From DATLAN01 sp035527455 (GTDB lineage Bacteria; Planctomycetota; Planctomycetia; Pirellulales; Thermoguttaceae), in the NCBI GenBank assembly GCA_035527455.1, contig DATLAN010000374.1, positions 1 to 25,252 of the forward strand: 25,252 nt of DNA, given 5' to 3'. The notes under the pieces are model-generated. The model searched no databases, was not told where the DNA came from, and worked only from the letters and a program-made list of their open reading frames with translations. How positions within the stretch are numbered: the first letter of the stretch is position 1; every line of letters begins with the position of its first letter. Shown here piece after piece: positions 1 through 7,330 of the stretch. Position numbers and translations under genes: made by a program.

Positions 1-940
1 AGAGTTCGTTGCGGAACCACTGCAACGACCCGCCGGCCGAGAGGTTCACGCCCATCATGTGCCACTTGCCGCGGACGGCGTGGCAGAAGGTATGCACGCG
101 GCCTTCGGGGTCGATCTTCACGTCGTCGCTGTGGACGAACACCACGCCGGAGGTGCCGATCGAGGTGGAGAGCACACCCCGGTTGACGATTCCGTTGCCC
201 ACCGCCCCGGCCGCACAATCGCCCGCCCCGCCCACCACCAGGCAATCGGTCGAAAGGCCCAGCAGTTCGGCCGCCTCGGGCGTAAGCCGGCCGGTGACGT
301 CCTCCGACTCGTAGCACGTGGCAAACAGGTCGATGTCCAACTCCAACGCCGAAAGCAGCTTCTTCGACCAGGTCCGTTTGGCCACGTCCAGCAGCAACAT
401 GCCGCTGGCGTCGCTCACCTCGGTGGCGTACTCGCCGGTCATCCGGCGGCGGATCTCGTCCTTGGGCAACAGGATCTTGCGCACCGTCTCGAAGTGTTTC
501 GGCTCGTGGTTTCTCAGCCAGAGGATCTTCGGGGCGGTGAAGCCGGTCAGCGCCGGGTTGGCCACCATCTTGATCAGCCTCTTGCGTCCGCCGGCCCGCT
601 GCTCGATCTCCGCACACTCGGCGGCGGTGCGCTGGTCGTTCCAGAGGATCGCCCGGCGGATGACGTTGTTTCGCTTGTCGAGGAAGACCGAGCCGTGCAT
701 CTGGCCGGAGAGTCCGATCGCCTTGACGTCGGCCGGCTTGAGCTTGGCCTTCTCGATGACGATGCGGACGGAGCGGATCGTGGCTTGCCACCAATCTTCG
801 GGGACTTGCTCACTCCAGAGGGGCTTGGGGACGTAGCAGGGGTAAGTCTCCAGCGCGTCGGCCAGGATCTTGCCCGAGCCGTCCATCGCCAGGGTCTTGG
901 TTCCGGAGGTGCCGATATCGATTCCCAGATAAACGCTCAT
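1..940 (-). CDS. xylB: Xylulokinase (FGGY carbohydrate kinase), 3' part outside window
   Basis: It phosphorylates D-xylulose to xylulose 5-phosphate with ATP, feeding the pentose phosphate pathway in the cytoplasm. The visible 313 residues begin with MSVYLGIDIGTSGTKT, the FGGY phosphate-binding motif. SGQMHG and ILWNDQRT follow, both typical of xylulokinases. GGAGDCAAGAVG contains the probable catalytic base, Asp241, in the position of the family's GGxGD motif. The frame is open to base 1, so roughly the last third of a normal ~500-residue protein lies outside. The ATG at 940 is preceded by a good GAGAGG ribosome binding site. The gene is divergent from the solute-binding lipoprotein, with about 170 bp between them. 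Another FGGY kinase is possible, but the motif set favours xylulokinase. Confidence 0.9.
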   Translation of the reverse strand, partial: MSVYLGIDIGTSGTKTLAMDGSGKILADALETYPCYVPKPLWSEQVPEDWWQATIRSVRIVIEKAKLKPADVKAIGLSGQMHGSVFLDKRNNVIRRAILWNDQRTAAECAEIEQRAGGRKRLIKMVANPALTGFTAPKILWLRNHEPKHFETVRKILLPKDEIRRRMTGEYATEVSDASGMLLLDVAKRTWSKKLLSALELDIDLFATCYESEDVTGRLTPEAAELLGLSTDCLVVGGAGDCAAGAVGNGIVNRGVLSTSIGTSGVVFVHSDDVKIDPEGRVHTFCHAVRGKWHMMGVNLSAGGSLQWFRNEL

Positions 941-1113
941 TTACGTCCCTCTCGACTTCAGTCCGGTAGCAGAGATGACAACCGCCCGAGGCCGGATTGT
1001 ACCCCAAGCGGTCGGCCGTGGCAATTGACCGACACATGTCGTGTCCCCTACAGTGAGAGGAGTGGTCAGCCCGTGAAATCGAACCCTGCCGGCGTGGAAA
1101 CGTAGGAAATGTG

Positions 1114-2643
1114 ATGTCCGACTCTTGCCCCCAAAGTAGCCGTCTCGCTCCGCGAGACGAAGCCTCATCTCGCGGAGCGAGATGGCTACCTTTCTGCCTA
1201 TTGATCGCACTGTCCGGCTGTCCCGGCCCCGATTCCGGCCCCAACGGCACAGAAAACGACTCCCTGTCCGGGGTAACGCTGCAACTGCTCGTCGTCGACG
1301 ACCCCGAACTGGTGGCCGCCGTGGACCGACTGCGGGGAGAGTGGCAGGCCCAGAAAGGCGCCGACTTCGAAATCAAGACGGTCCCCGCCGCCGAACTGAC
1401 CGACGCCGACGTGCAAGCGGCCGACGCCGTGATTTGTCCTTCATGCCAACTCGGTCCGTTGGCCGAGGCCGGTCTGCTGGCCGAGGTGCCTGAAAAACTC
1501 CGGCCAAACAAAATCCTGGTCGACGGCCGGCCGGCCGACAACCGCGACGACCCGTGGTCCGGCACCTTCGAACTCCTGCGGGCGTGCGAGGCCGTCTGGG
1601 CGGGGAAACTCTACGCCGTGCCCCTGGGCTCGCCGGTGTTCGTCGGCTACTATCGGGCGGACCTGCTCGAAAAACTCGGACGCCGGCCGCCGCAAACCTG
1701 GGCACAATATCAGGAACTGGCCGAACTGTTCGCCGACCGGCAGAACCTCGGCGACGCGGCCGGAATCGACCAGACGGCCTGGTGCGGCACGATCGAGCCG
1801 CTCGCGCCCGGCTGGGCCGGACTCGTGCTGCTGGCCCGGGCGGCACCCTACGCCAAGCGCCGGGCGAGCTACTCGACGTTGTTCGACATCGAGTCGATGG
1901 AGCCGCTGATCGCCTCGCCGGCATTCGTCCGTGCCCTGGAGGAACTGGTCGCCGCCGCCCGGCTCAGCCCGGAGGAGTCGCTGAGATCCGATCCCACGGT
2001 GGCCCGAACGGCGTTTTGGCAGGGGCGGTGCGGCATGGCGTTGACCTGGCCGACCGCCGCCAAGGACGGCCTGTCCGGCCAGCCTGCCGCCCATGTGCAA
2101 GTCGGCTTCGTCGAGTTGCCCGGCTCCAACGAGGTCTATCGTCCGGACGATCCCGAACCGCTTTCCCGCTCGGACAGCGACGATCCCCGTGTCCCGTTGC
2201 TGGCCGTTGCCGGCCGGCTGGGGGTGGTCAGTGCCGAGTCTGAGCACCAAGAGGGGGCGTTCCGACTGCTCTTCTGGCTGGCCGGCGATCAGTACGGCCC
2301 CCAAGTCTCTCCGTTCAGTGCAGCCACCACTCTGTTTCGCCACTCGCATATGGAATCCCCCGGAAGGTGGGCCGAAGAGCCGATGCCGGCCTCCGCCGCC
2401 GGCCGGTACGCGGACCTGACCGAACAAACCATGCGGCGTCAGCACTGGCTCTTCGCGCTGCGGATCCCCGGCCGGGCGGAGTATCTCCAAGTCCTGGACG
2501 AGGCGGTTCGGGCAGCGGTTCTCGGCGACCGTACCCCAACCGAAGCGCTCCAGGCAGCAGCCGAGCGGTGGGATCGCATCACCGCCAAGTACGGCGTCGA
2601 GCAGCAACGGGCCGCCTATCGACACAGTGCGGCCTGGGACTGA
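1114..2643 (+). CDS. ABC-type solute-binding lipoprotein (extracellular family 1)
   Basis: It is probably the periplasmic, lipid-anchored ligand-binding component of an ABC importer, likely for sugars. The 509-residue protein has a hydrophobic stretch LPFCLLIAL followed by the lipobox LSGC near residue 36. Past it lie features of family 1 solute-binding proteins: GKLYAVPLGSPVFVGYYRADLL, FWQGRCGMALTWP and a Trp/Tyr-rich C-terminal half. ATG 1114 is chosen because AGGAA lies 5 bp upstream; GTG 1111 would be too close. No permease or ATPase gene is nearby, so the substrate is unknown; the divergent xylulokinase hints at a sugar. Oddly, codons about 8-25 come from a palindromic repeat (1136-1189), so the signal-peptide n-region reads SRLAPRDEASSRGARW. 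No in-frame start after the repeat would keep the full hydrophobic core. Confidence 0.75.
   Translation: MSDSCPQSSRLAPRDEASSRGARWLPFCLLIALSGCPGPDSGPNGTENDSLSGVTLQLLVVDDPELVAAVDRLRGEWQAQKGADFEIKTVPAAELTDADVQAADAVICPSCQLGPLAEAGLLAEVPEKLRPNKILVDGRPADNRDDPWSGTFELLRACEAVWAGKLYAVPLGSPVFVGYYRADLLEKLGRRPPQTWAQYQELAELFADRQNLGDAAGIDQTAWCGTIEPLAPGWAGLVLLARAAPYAKRRASYSTLFDIESMEPLIASPAFVRALEELVAAARLSPEESLRSDPTVARTAFWQGRCGMALTWPTAAKDGLSGQPAAHVQVGFVELPGSNEVYRPDDPEPLSRSDSDDPRVPLLAVAGRLGVVSAESEHQEGAFRLLFWLAGDQYGPQVSPFSAATTLFRHSHMESPGRWAEEPMPASAAGRYADLTEQTMRRQHWLFALRIPGRAEYLQVLDEAVRAAVLGDRTPTEALQAAAERWDRITAKYGVEQQRAAYRHSAAWD
1136..1189. repeat. 54-bp palindromic repeat, family A, inside the lipoprotein gene
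   Basis: An imperfect palindrome runs from GTAGCC to GGCTAC. Its arms contain CGTCTCGCTCCGCGAGACG and CTCGCGGAGCGAGA, and each arm is itself palindromic. Further copies lie at 7389-7457, 11411-11465, 20877-20930 and 23010-23063, with a half copy at 17336. This copy is read in frame as SRLAPRDEASSRGARW. It resembles REP-type elements, but no REP-associated transposase is present. Confidence 0.9.
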
Positions 2644-2650
2644 GCACCCC

Positions 2651-2680
2651 TTGTGACAACCACCGGGCAAGTCGTACAAT
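2651..2680 (+). promoter_or_regulatory. Candidate promoter of tRNA-Ala
   Basis: A TTGTGA -35-like hexamer at 2651-2656 and a TACAAT -10-like hexamer at 2675-2680 are 18 bp apart. They lie 42 bp before the tRNA and just after the lipoprotein stop codon. The match is good for a housekeeping sigma-70 promoter, but it rests on the sequence alone. Confidence 0.45.
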
Positions 2681-2722
2681 ACAGGACTGCCGTGCGGGGG
2701 CTGAAGGCTTTCCGGCGGCGTT

Positions 2723-2795
2723 GGGGGTGTAGCTCAGTTGGGAGAGCGCAGCGTTCGCAATGCTGAGGTCGAGGGTTCGACTCCCTTCACCTCCA
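2723..2795 (+). tRNA. tRNA-Ala (anticodon CGC)
   Basis: The full cloverleaf can be drawn. The acceptor stem is GGGGGTG with CACCTCC, the D arm is GCTC/GAGC, and the anticodon stem is CAGCG/TGCTG with loop TTCGCAA. The T arm is GAGGG/CCCTT with loop TTCGACT, and the discriminator base is A. The anticodon at 2756-2758 is CGC, reading GCG. Bases 3 and 70 form a G-T pair, the alanine identity element. The 3' CCA is not encoded: CCT follows the discriminator, so CCA must be added after transcription. Confidence 0.95.
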
Positions 2796-2932
2796 CCTTT
2801 CAAGTGGTGGAACAAGAGTGTCACTCAGGTTGACACAGGGGCTGCTTCCGTCAAAGGCGCGGACTTCCGAATGGAATCCGCCCATCTCTTCAAGGGGAAC
2901 TCCTTACCTCCCGCAGATCAAGAAGTTACCCA

Positions 2933-3481
2933 ATGGGCGAGCCGAGTCCGCATCCTCCCGCGTTGCTGCTCTTGGCCGCGTTCAGTCGTTACGACGCGGC
3001 GTTGGCCTGGGCCAGCGATCGGGCCAGCCGGGCGTGGGGACCGCCGGCGCTGGAGAGCCCCGCCTTCGACTTCACCCAGACCGATTACTACCGGCCGACC
3101 ATGGGACCCGGACTACGGAAGATCTTCTTCGCTTTCCCGCTTCCCTTCGATCCGGCCCAAACGGCCGACGTGAAGCTCCGCACGAACCGCTGGGAGGAGC
3201 AATACGCCCAAGCGGCCGGCCACGACGAACCGCGCCCTTTGAATCTCGACCCCGGATACCTGACCTTGGCCAAGCTGGTGCTGGCCTCGACCAAGGATTT
3301 CGCCCATCGGATCTATCTCGGCCGCGGGATCTACGCCGAGATCACCCTCTACTTCAGCCGAGGCCGCTGGCAGCATCATCAGTGGACATTCGCCGACTAC
3401 CGCCGCGAAGACTACCAGGCGTTCTTCTCCCGCTGCCGCGAGTGGTTGCACGAGAAGCAGCGGACGGGCTGGGGTGCTTAG
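2933..3481 (+). CDS. DUF4416 family protein
   Basis: This 182-residue, probably cytoplasmic protein matches the DUF4416 family, whose function is unknown to me. The hallmark block is NLDPGYLTLAKLVLASTKDF followed by HRIYLGRGIYAEITL (about residues 104-141). TDYYRPTMG and KIFFAFPLPFDP lie in the N-terminal half. The length is normal for the family, so it appears intact. ATG 2933 has only a weak ribosome binding site; it was chosen because the N-terminus LLLLAAFSRYDAAL fits the family start. The stop codon TAG (3479-3481) is formed by the first bases of a repeat arm that begins TTAGGTTCCGCGC. Confidence 0.8.
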   Translation: MGEPSPHPPALLLLAAFSRYDAALAWASDRASRAWGPPALESPAFDFTQTDYYRPTMGPGLRKIFFAFPLPFDPAQTADVKLRTNRWEEQYAQAAGHDEPRPLNLDPGYLTLAKLVLASTKDFAHRIYLGRGIYAEITLYFSRGRWQHHQWTFADYRREDYQAFFSRCREWLHEKQRTGWGA

Positions 3482-3534
3482 GTTCCGCGCAGAAAGAACT
3501 TGTCCGATTGGGTGGCACACCCTGAGGAACGACG
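3478..3534 (+). repeat. Solo half of a type 1 MITE-like element
   Basis: This segment starts TTAGGTTCCGCGCAGAAA and continues through GAACTTGTCCGATTGGGTGG into the family B core (CCTGAGGAACGA). Over about 40 bp it nearly matches the reverse complement of the right arm of the element at 4575-4724, which reads CCAATTGGG where this reads CCGATTGGG. The other half of the palindrome is missing. Its first bases provide the stop codon of the DUF4416 gene. The following 115 bp to the agmatinase stop hold nothing I recognise. Confidence 0.8.
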
Positions 3535-3649
3535 TGAAGAACCCGGCGGTTTCAGCATCGCGGAAGTCTTGGCGGACTTGGTCGATTGATGAAAGCCGGC
3601 ACGCAGCTAGAATACCGGGCATGGCAGTTGGGCAATCCGCGTGCATCCT

Positions 3650-4558
3650 CTATCGCCGCCGCTGCGTGGCCGGGTAAGGCGGCGCGGCTGAATCTGCAAA
3701 CCGCCACGCCAGAATCTTGGCCAACAGCCTGGCGACGATGATGTCGCACCCGGGAGGATGTGGGGAGGCAACGAACTCCACGATGTCGGCTCCGACGAGG
3801 CGGCATCGAGTTGCCGCCGTCAGCGCATGAAGGACTTCCATCGTTTGGCGCCAGCTCAGTCCGTTGGGCTGCGGCGTCCCCGTCGTCGGGATCACCGAGG
3901 GGTCAAGGCCGTCGACGTCGATGGTCAAGTAGACTTCGCCTTCGAGTTGACGGAGCGTATCGATCAGGTCGTTCCATTGCTCGCCTAACCGGTGGGCGAA
4001 GTAGGTGCGGATTCTCTCGTCCGCCGTGGCGAGATCGTATTCGGACCGCGAGAGGCTGCGAATCCCGATTTGAATCAGGCGGCAGCCTTCTTCCCAGAGC
4101 CGTCTGATCACTGTTCCGTGCGACCAGCGCCGTCCGTCGAGTTCGTCCATCAAGTCCGCGTGCGCGTCGATCTGCACGACCGTCAGCTCGGCCGGACGGT
4201 CGACCAGACCCGTGGCGCAACCGAACGTCACCGTGTGCTCTCCACCGAGTGCAACCACGAATTTGTCGCGGAAGGCGGCCACCGAGTCCCGGATTGCGGC
4301 CAGATACTCTTCGAGGCTCCCGTCCACCACGACCGGGGGAGCCGTGTGGACCCTGGGAAACTCGGAGAAGTCTATCAGGGTTTCTTCGTCGAACAGCTCC
4401 ACCTGGCAACTCGCGTCGAGAATGGCTCGTGGGGCCCGCCATGTGCCGGTCCCGTAAGAAACCGTTTTCTCCAGGGGCAAGGGCACCACGACGGCATCGG
4501 CCTGTTCCGGTGGACATGGAGGCAGGCCCAGGAACTGGTCTGGATGGACGGAAGCCAT
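3650..4558 (-). CDS. speB: Agmatinase (ureohydrolase family)
   Basis: It probably hydrolyses agmatine to putrescine and urea in the cytoplasm. The 302-residue protein has all the binuclear manganese motifs of the arginase/agmatinase family: GGEHTV (residues 105-110, ligand His108), DAHADLMD (131-138) and DVDGLDPS (214-221). SHG at 146-148 is also typical. ATG 4558 has a GGAG 12 bp upstream. That site is directly abutted by the end of a repeat element (4575). The neighbouring arginine decarboxylase makes agmatine, which favours agmatinase over arginase or formimidoylglutamase. The remnant deoxyhypusine synthase-like gene lies just upstream on the same strand, so the two were probably once an operon. 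Confidence 0.88.
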   Translation of the reverse strand: MASVHPDQFLGLPPCPPEQADAVVVPLPLEKTVSYGTGTWRAPRAILDASCQVELFDEETLIDFSEFPRVHTAPPVVVDGSLEEYLAAIRDSVAAFRDKFVVALGGEHTVTFGCATGLVDRPAELTVVQIDAHADLMDELDGRRWSHGTVIRRLWEEGCRLIQIGIRSLSRSEYDLATADERIRTYFAHRLGEQWNDLIDTLRQLEGEVYLTIDVDGLDPSVIPTTGTPQPNGLSWRQTMEVLHALTAATRCRLVGADIVEFVASPHPPGCDIIVARLLAKILAWRFADSAAPPYPATQRRR

Positions 4559-4574
4559 TTTTCGGGTTTTCTCC

Positions 4575-4724
4575 TTAGGTTCCGCGCAGAAATGACCTGT
4601 ACATTTTTCAGCGAGGGTGGCACGCCCTGAGGAACGAAGGGCGTGGAAAACCTGCCAAACCACGCCCTTCGTTCCTCAGGGCGTGCCACCCAATTGGACA
4701 AGTTCTTTCTGCGCGGAACCTTAG
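4575..4724. mobile_element. MITE-like palindromic element, type 1 termini
   Basis: This 150-bp element has 18-bp terminal inverted repeats, TTAGGTTCCGCGCAGAAA at the left and its near-perfect complement ending GCGCGGAACCTTAG at the right. The core palindrome (4615-4691) has arms GTGGCACGCCCTGAGGAACG and complement, giving a stem of about 30 bp. It separates agmatinase from the decayed deoxyhypusine synthase-like gene. No coding capacity is visible. It may have replaced that gene's original stop codon. Confidence 0.8.
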
Positions 4725-5053
4725 TGTCGTCTTCTTGCTCGGGGTCGTTTTCTTGCTCGGGACCGTTCTCGCGCAATTCGAGTACCGCGCGGATCAGCAA
4801 CGGCCATGCGACGGCCGTGTCGCAGTGTACTTCAGCGAACCGCGTATCGTAAACCCAGTCGTACCCCCCCACTGATAGAGCTGCTTGTCGTGGACTCAGG
4901 TGTCCCGCTTGTAATGCACTCCTCCGATAGATTCACAGAGGCCGTGAGCATGTCGCCAAAACCGCCCACTTGCGAAACGTCGAGTGATTCGATAGGCTTT
5001 AGACCGTCTTGCCGGCCACCGTCTTGCCGGCCGTCGTGCGGTTCTCTGGACAT
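4725..5053 (-). pseudogene. Remnant of a deoxyhypusine synthase-like gene
   Basis: The 5' end looks intact: ATG 5053 follows GGGAGG with good spacing. It encodes MSREPHDGRQDGGRQDG, then KPIESLDVSQVGGFGDMLTA, which resembles the start of bacterial deoxyhypusine synthase-like proteins. After about 47 codons the similarity ends. Following a frame change near a run of seven C (4864-4870), a second frame encodes QWGGYDWVYDTRFAEVHCDT then AVAWPLLIRAVLEL, which resembles the family's C-terminal end. Some 250 or more central residues, including the lysine active-site region, are absent. Its position beside speB and the arginine decarboxylase fits polyamine modification or synthesis. The family assignment is from memory of the motifs and is moderate. 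Confidence 0.55.
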
Positions 5054-5163
5054 TTCATCAAGCCTCCCGATAATATAATGTTCATTGTGGCCGGCCGGCC
5101 GGTCTATTGTTCTGTCCGTCTCGTCAGGCGACATGCAAAATCCGCAGCCCAGGAGCAACCGGA

Positions 5164-5718
5164 GTGTCAAGTCCACTTGTACCCAAAGAAGCGTTCTTTA
5201 CCAAGGGTGTCGGTAGGCATCGAGAACGGCTGCAGAGCTTCGAGTTGGCTCTGCGGGCCGCGGGAATCGAGATCTGCAACCTGGTCCGCGTATCCAGTAT
5301 TTTTCCGGCGGAGTGCAAAGTCATCTCCAAGAAGCAGGGCATCGAGAAGCTTACTCCCGGCCAGATCACGTACTGCGTCTTGTCGGAAGCCGCCACGAAC
5401 GAACCTTCCCGGCTGGTGGGTGCGGGCATCGGATTGGCGGTTCCGGCCGAAGGTCATCGCTACGGGTACATCAGCGAACATCATGCCTTCGGACTGACCG
5501 AGCCGCGCATGCGCGACATGGTCGAAGACCTGGCGGCGACCATGTTGGCAACGACGCTGGGCATCGAGTTCGACCCTGAAACCGGTTACGATGAACGCAA
5601 GGAAATCTACCATATCTCCGGAAAAATCGTCCGCACCCGCGCCTGTGCCCAGACGGCGGAAGGCAACAAGACCGGGTTGTGGACCACCGTGATCGCGGCG
5701 GCCGTGTTCGTGCTTTGA
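5164..5718 (+). CDS. pdaD: Pyruvoyl-dependent arginine decarboxylase
   Basis: It decarboxylates arginine to agmatine using a pyruvoyl group made by self-cleavage. The 184-residue protein contains NLVRVSSIFP; cleavage is expected between Ser44 and Ser45, leaving the pyruvoyl on the second chain. Other family features are GAGIGLAVPA, GYISEHHAFG and KTGLWTTVIAAAVF near the end. GTG 5164 is preferred because AGGAG lies 8 bp upstream and the N-terminus then matches the family. It is divergent from the deoxyhypusine synthase-like remnant, and its product is the substrate of the nearby agmatinase. Confidence 0.9.
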   Translation: MSSPLVPKEAFFTKGVGRHRERLQSFELALRAAGIEICNLVRVSSIFPAECKVISKKQGIEKLTPGQITYCVLSEAATNEPSRLVGAGIGLAVPAEGHRYGYISEHHAFGLTEPRMRDMVEDLAATMLATTLGIEFDPETGYDERKEIYHISGKIVRTRACAQTAEGNKTGLWTTVIAAAVFVL

Positions 5719-5754
5719 AATGGGCATGGGACCTCCGCCAAGGTTGACGGAGCA

Positions 5755-6705
5755 CTAGGCCAGGTCGCGGTCCTCGAACAGCAACAGCGCCAACAACATG
5801 GCCGCCGCACTGTAGAGAACGCAATACAACGCGGCGACACCGACGTAAGACCAGGGGACCACTTTTTCGGCGGCAATCGAGCCGTAGACGTTGAAGTGGT
5901 CCAACGCCGGCAGCAGCACCGACAAGAACGTGCCCACGAAGGCCACGATCTCCAGCTTGTCCGCCGCCGAACTGACCACGTGCGGGATCAGGTGGCCGAG
6001 AATGTAGATCGACAGACAGATCACCAGATTGGGCAGGATCGGAAGTCGCGTGGAGATGGCCACCCCGATCGACGTCAGCACGACCGTTTCCAGATACGCC
6101 AAGGCGATCCCCGGCACGATCTGCTCCATCTGGGCTTGGCAATCTTCCATCTTCGGCTCGGGCCGGCTGTTCTCCCGCGCGTCGTACACCGTCTTGTAGG
6201 AGACCGTCGAGAGGAACAACGCGCCGAGCAGAATGAACATCACGGCCACCGAACCGCTGATGCCCAGGAACTTGCCCACGATGAAGCTGCGGCGTCCGAT
6301 CGGCTTGGAGAGCAGCGTCAAGGCCGTGCGGCCCTCGATCTCCTCGGCGATCGACACGCTGGCCATCCACAACGCGACCAGGACCGAGCAGACCATGATC
6401 CAGGTCAAGCCCGTGTCCTTGATCACCTTGATGTCTTCGCCGAAGGTGTTGTACGGCAGGAACGGGAAGAGGATCAGGCCCAGCGCGGCGAGCACCAGCA
6501 CCACCCAGAATATCGGCTGCCAGAGCGTCTCCTTGGCCGTGTTTCGGGCGATGGCGGTGACCTTCGGCAGCACGGCGCCCATCGCCAGGGCGAGGCCGAA
6601 CAACACGGCCAACGCGATGACCATGCCCACCCCGACCATCCAGAGGGGGTTCAGCCAGGTCATCAACGCGCCGACAAGCAGTGAGCTAGTCACCGGCAAC
6701 TCCAT
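5755..6705 (-). CDS. ABC-2 type transporter permease
   Basis: This is an integral membrane protein, probably the permease of an ABC exporter. It has about six hydrophobic segments, starting with LWMVGVGMVIALAVLFGLAL and IFWVVLVLAALGLILFPF. A cytoplasmic stretch SIAEEIEGRTALTLLSKPIG follows, a signature of ABC-2 permeases of the NatB/gliding type. ATG 6705 has GGGGATGGG upstream and gives 316 residues; GTG 6726 would add seven. No ATPase gene is visible next to it, so the substrate is unknown. Confidence 0.82.
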   Translation of the reverse strand: MELPVTSSLLVGALMTWLNPLWMVGVGMVIALAVLFGLALAMGAVLPKVTAIARNTAKETLWQPIFWVVLVLAALGLILFPFLPYNTFGEDIKVIKDTGLTWIMVCSVLVALWMASVSIAEEIEGRTALTLLSKPIGRRSFIVGKFLGISGSVAVMFILLGALFLSTVSYKTVYDARENSRPEPKMEDCQAQMEQIVPGIALAYLETVVLTSIGVAISTRLPILPNLVICLSIYILGHLIPHVVSSAADKLEIVAFVGTFLSVLLPALDHFNVYGSIAAEKVVPWSYVGVAALYCVLYSAAAMLLALLLFEDRDLA

Positions 6706-6790
6706 TACCCATCCCCATGAAATCACGCCTCAATTCGTCGGGATTCCCCACGATCCGCCGCTTACGTCTCTTTACGCCCCGTCCGCCCGC

Positions 6791-6942
6791 ATAGTTCGGC
6801 ATCCTTGCGATGAACTCTGGGGTGGCACGCCCTGAGGAACGAAGGGCGTGTTTTCCCGACATACCACGCCCTTCGTTCCTCAGGGCGTGCCACCCACCGC
6901 GATACCCCTGACTTGATGGCAAACCGCCGAAAAACCGTTTGG
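6791..6942. mobile_element. MITE-like palindromic element, type 2 termini
   Basis: The core palindrome (6820-6895) has GTGGCACGCCCTGAGGAACG arms. The right flank continues through GATGGCAAACCGCCG to the terminus AAAAACCGTTTGG (6930-6942). This flank is the reverse complement of the left flank of the copy at 20993. The left flank, with GCATCCTTGCGATGAACTC, matches the opposite flank of that copy, but its terminus has eroded. The intact terminus ends 2 bp from the acylphosphatase stop codon. Confidence 0.75.
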
Positions 6943-6944
6943 TA

Positions 6945-7232
6945 CTAGAACCGAATATCGAACCCCCGGAATTGTCCGGTGGCCGGGCCGGCTTGCGTTT
7001 GCACGCCGGAAATGTAGTAATCCATCTCTTCGGCCACCGCGTCGAGGAATCGCCGGACCTCTTCCGGGACACCCTCGGCGATGAGTTGCACCCGTCCGTC
7101 CGGCAGATTCTTGACGAATCCGCCCACGACGAATCGCGAGGCGATCCTCCGGACCGTGTAGCGGAAACCGACGCCGTGAACCCTTCCGGAGTAGTGGACC
7201 TCATGCCTTACTGCGGTGGTCTTCTGCGACAT
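6945..7232 (-). CDS. acyP: Acylphosphatase
   Basis: This small cytoplasmic enzyme hydrolyses acyl phosphates such as acetyl phosphate or carbamoyl phosphate. The 95-residue protein shows both family signatures: YSGRVHGVGFRYTV, with the phosphate-binding Arg24, and GFVKNLPDGRVQLIAEG, with the catalytic Asn42. The length is normal. ATG 7232 begins MSQKTTAVRHEVHY. The TAG stop is 2 bp from the terminus of a MITE-like element, so the element occupies the immediate 3' end. Confidence 0.93.
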   Translation of the reverse strand: MSQKTTAVRHEVHYSGRVHGVGFRYTVRRIASRFVVGGFVKNLPDGRVQLIAEGVPEEVRRFLDAVAEEMDYYISGVQTQAGPATGQFRGFDIRF

Positions 7233-7330
7233 GGGGTTCCCGGCTCCAAACCGCTAAGTATAGCGCACCGGCCGACGCATCGCCAGATCCTCTCTTGACC
7301 CGGCTGCCTGGATTTCCTACCCTCCGCGGC

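Noticed and set aside
2792..2811. Hairpin TCCACC/GGTGGA as a tRNA terminator
   Set aside because: The stem overlaps the tRNA acceptor end, has only 6 pairs and no T-tract.
2818..3525. Long open frame overlapping the DUF4416 gene in another frame
   Set aside because: It is Arg/Pro-rich with no family resemblance, and it overlaps a gene with clear DUF4416 motifs. High GC produces such shadow frames throughout the window.
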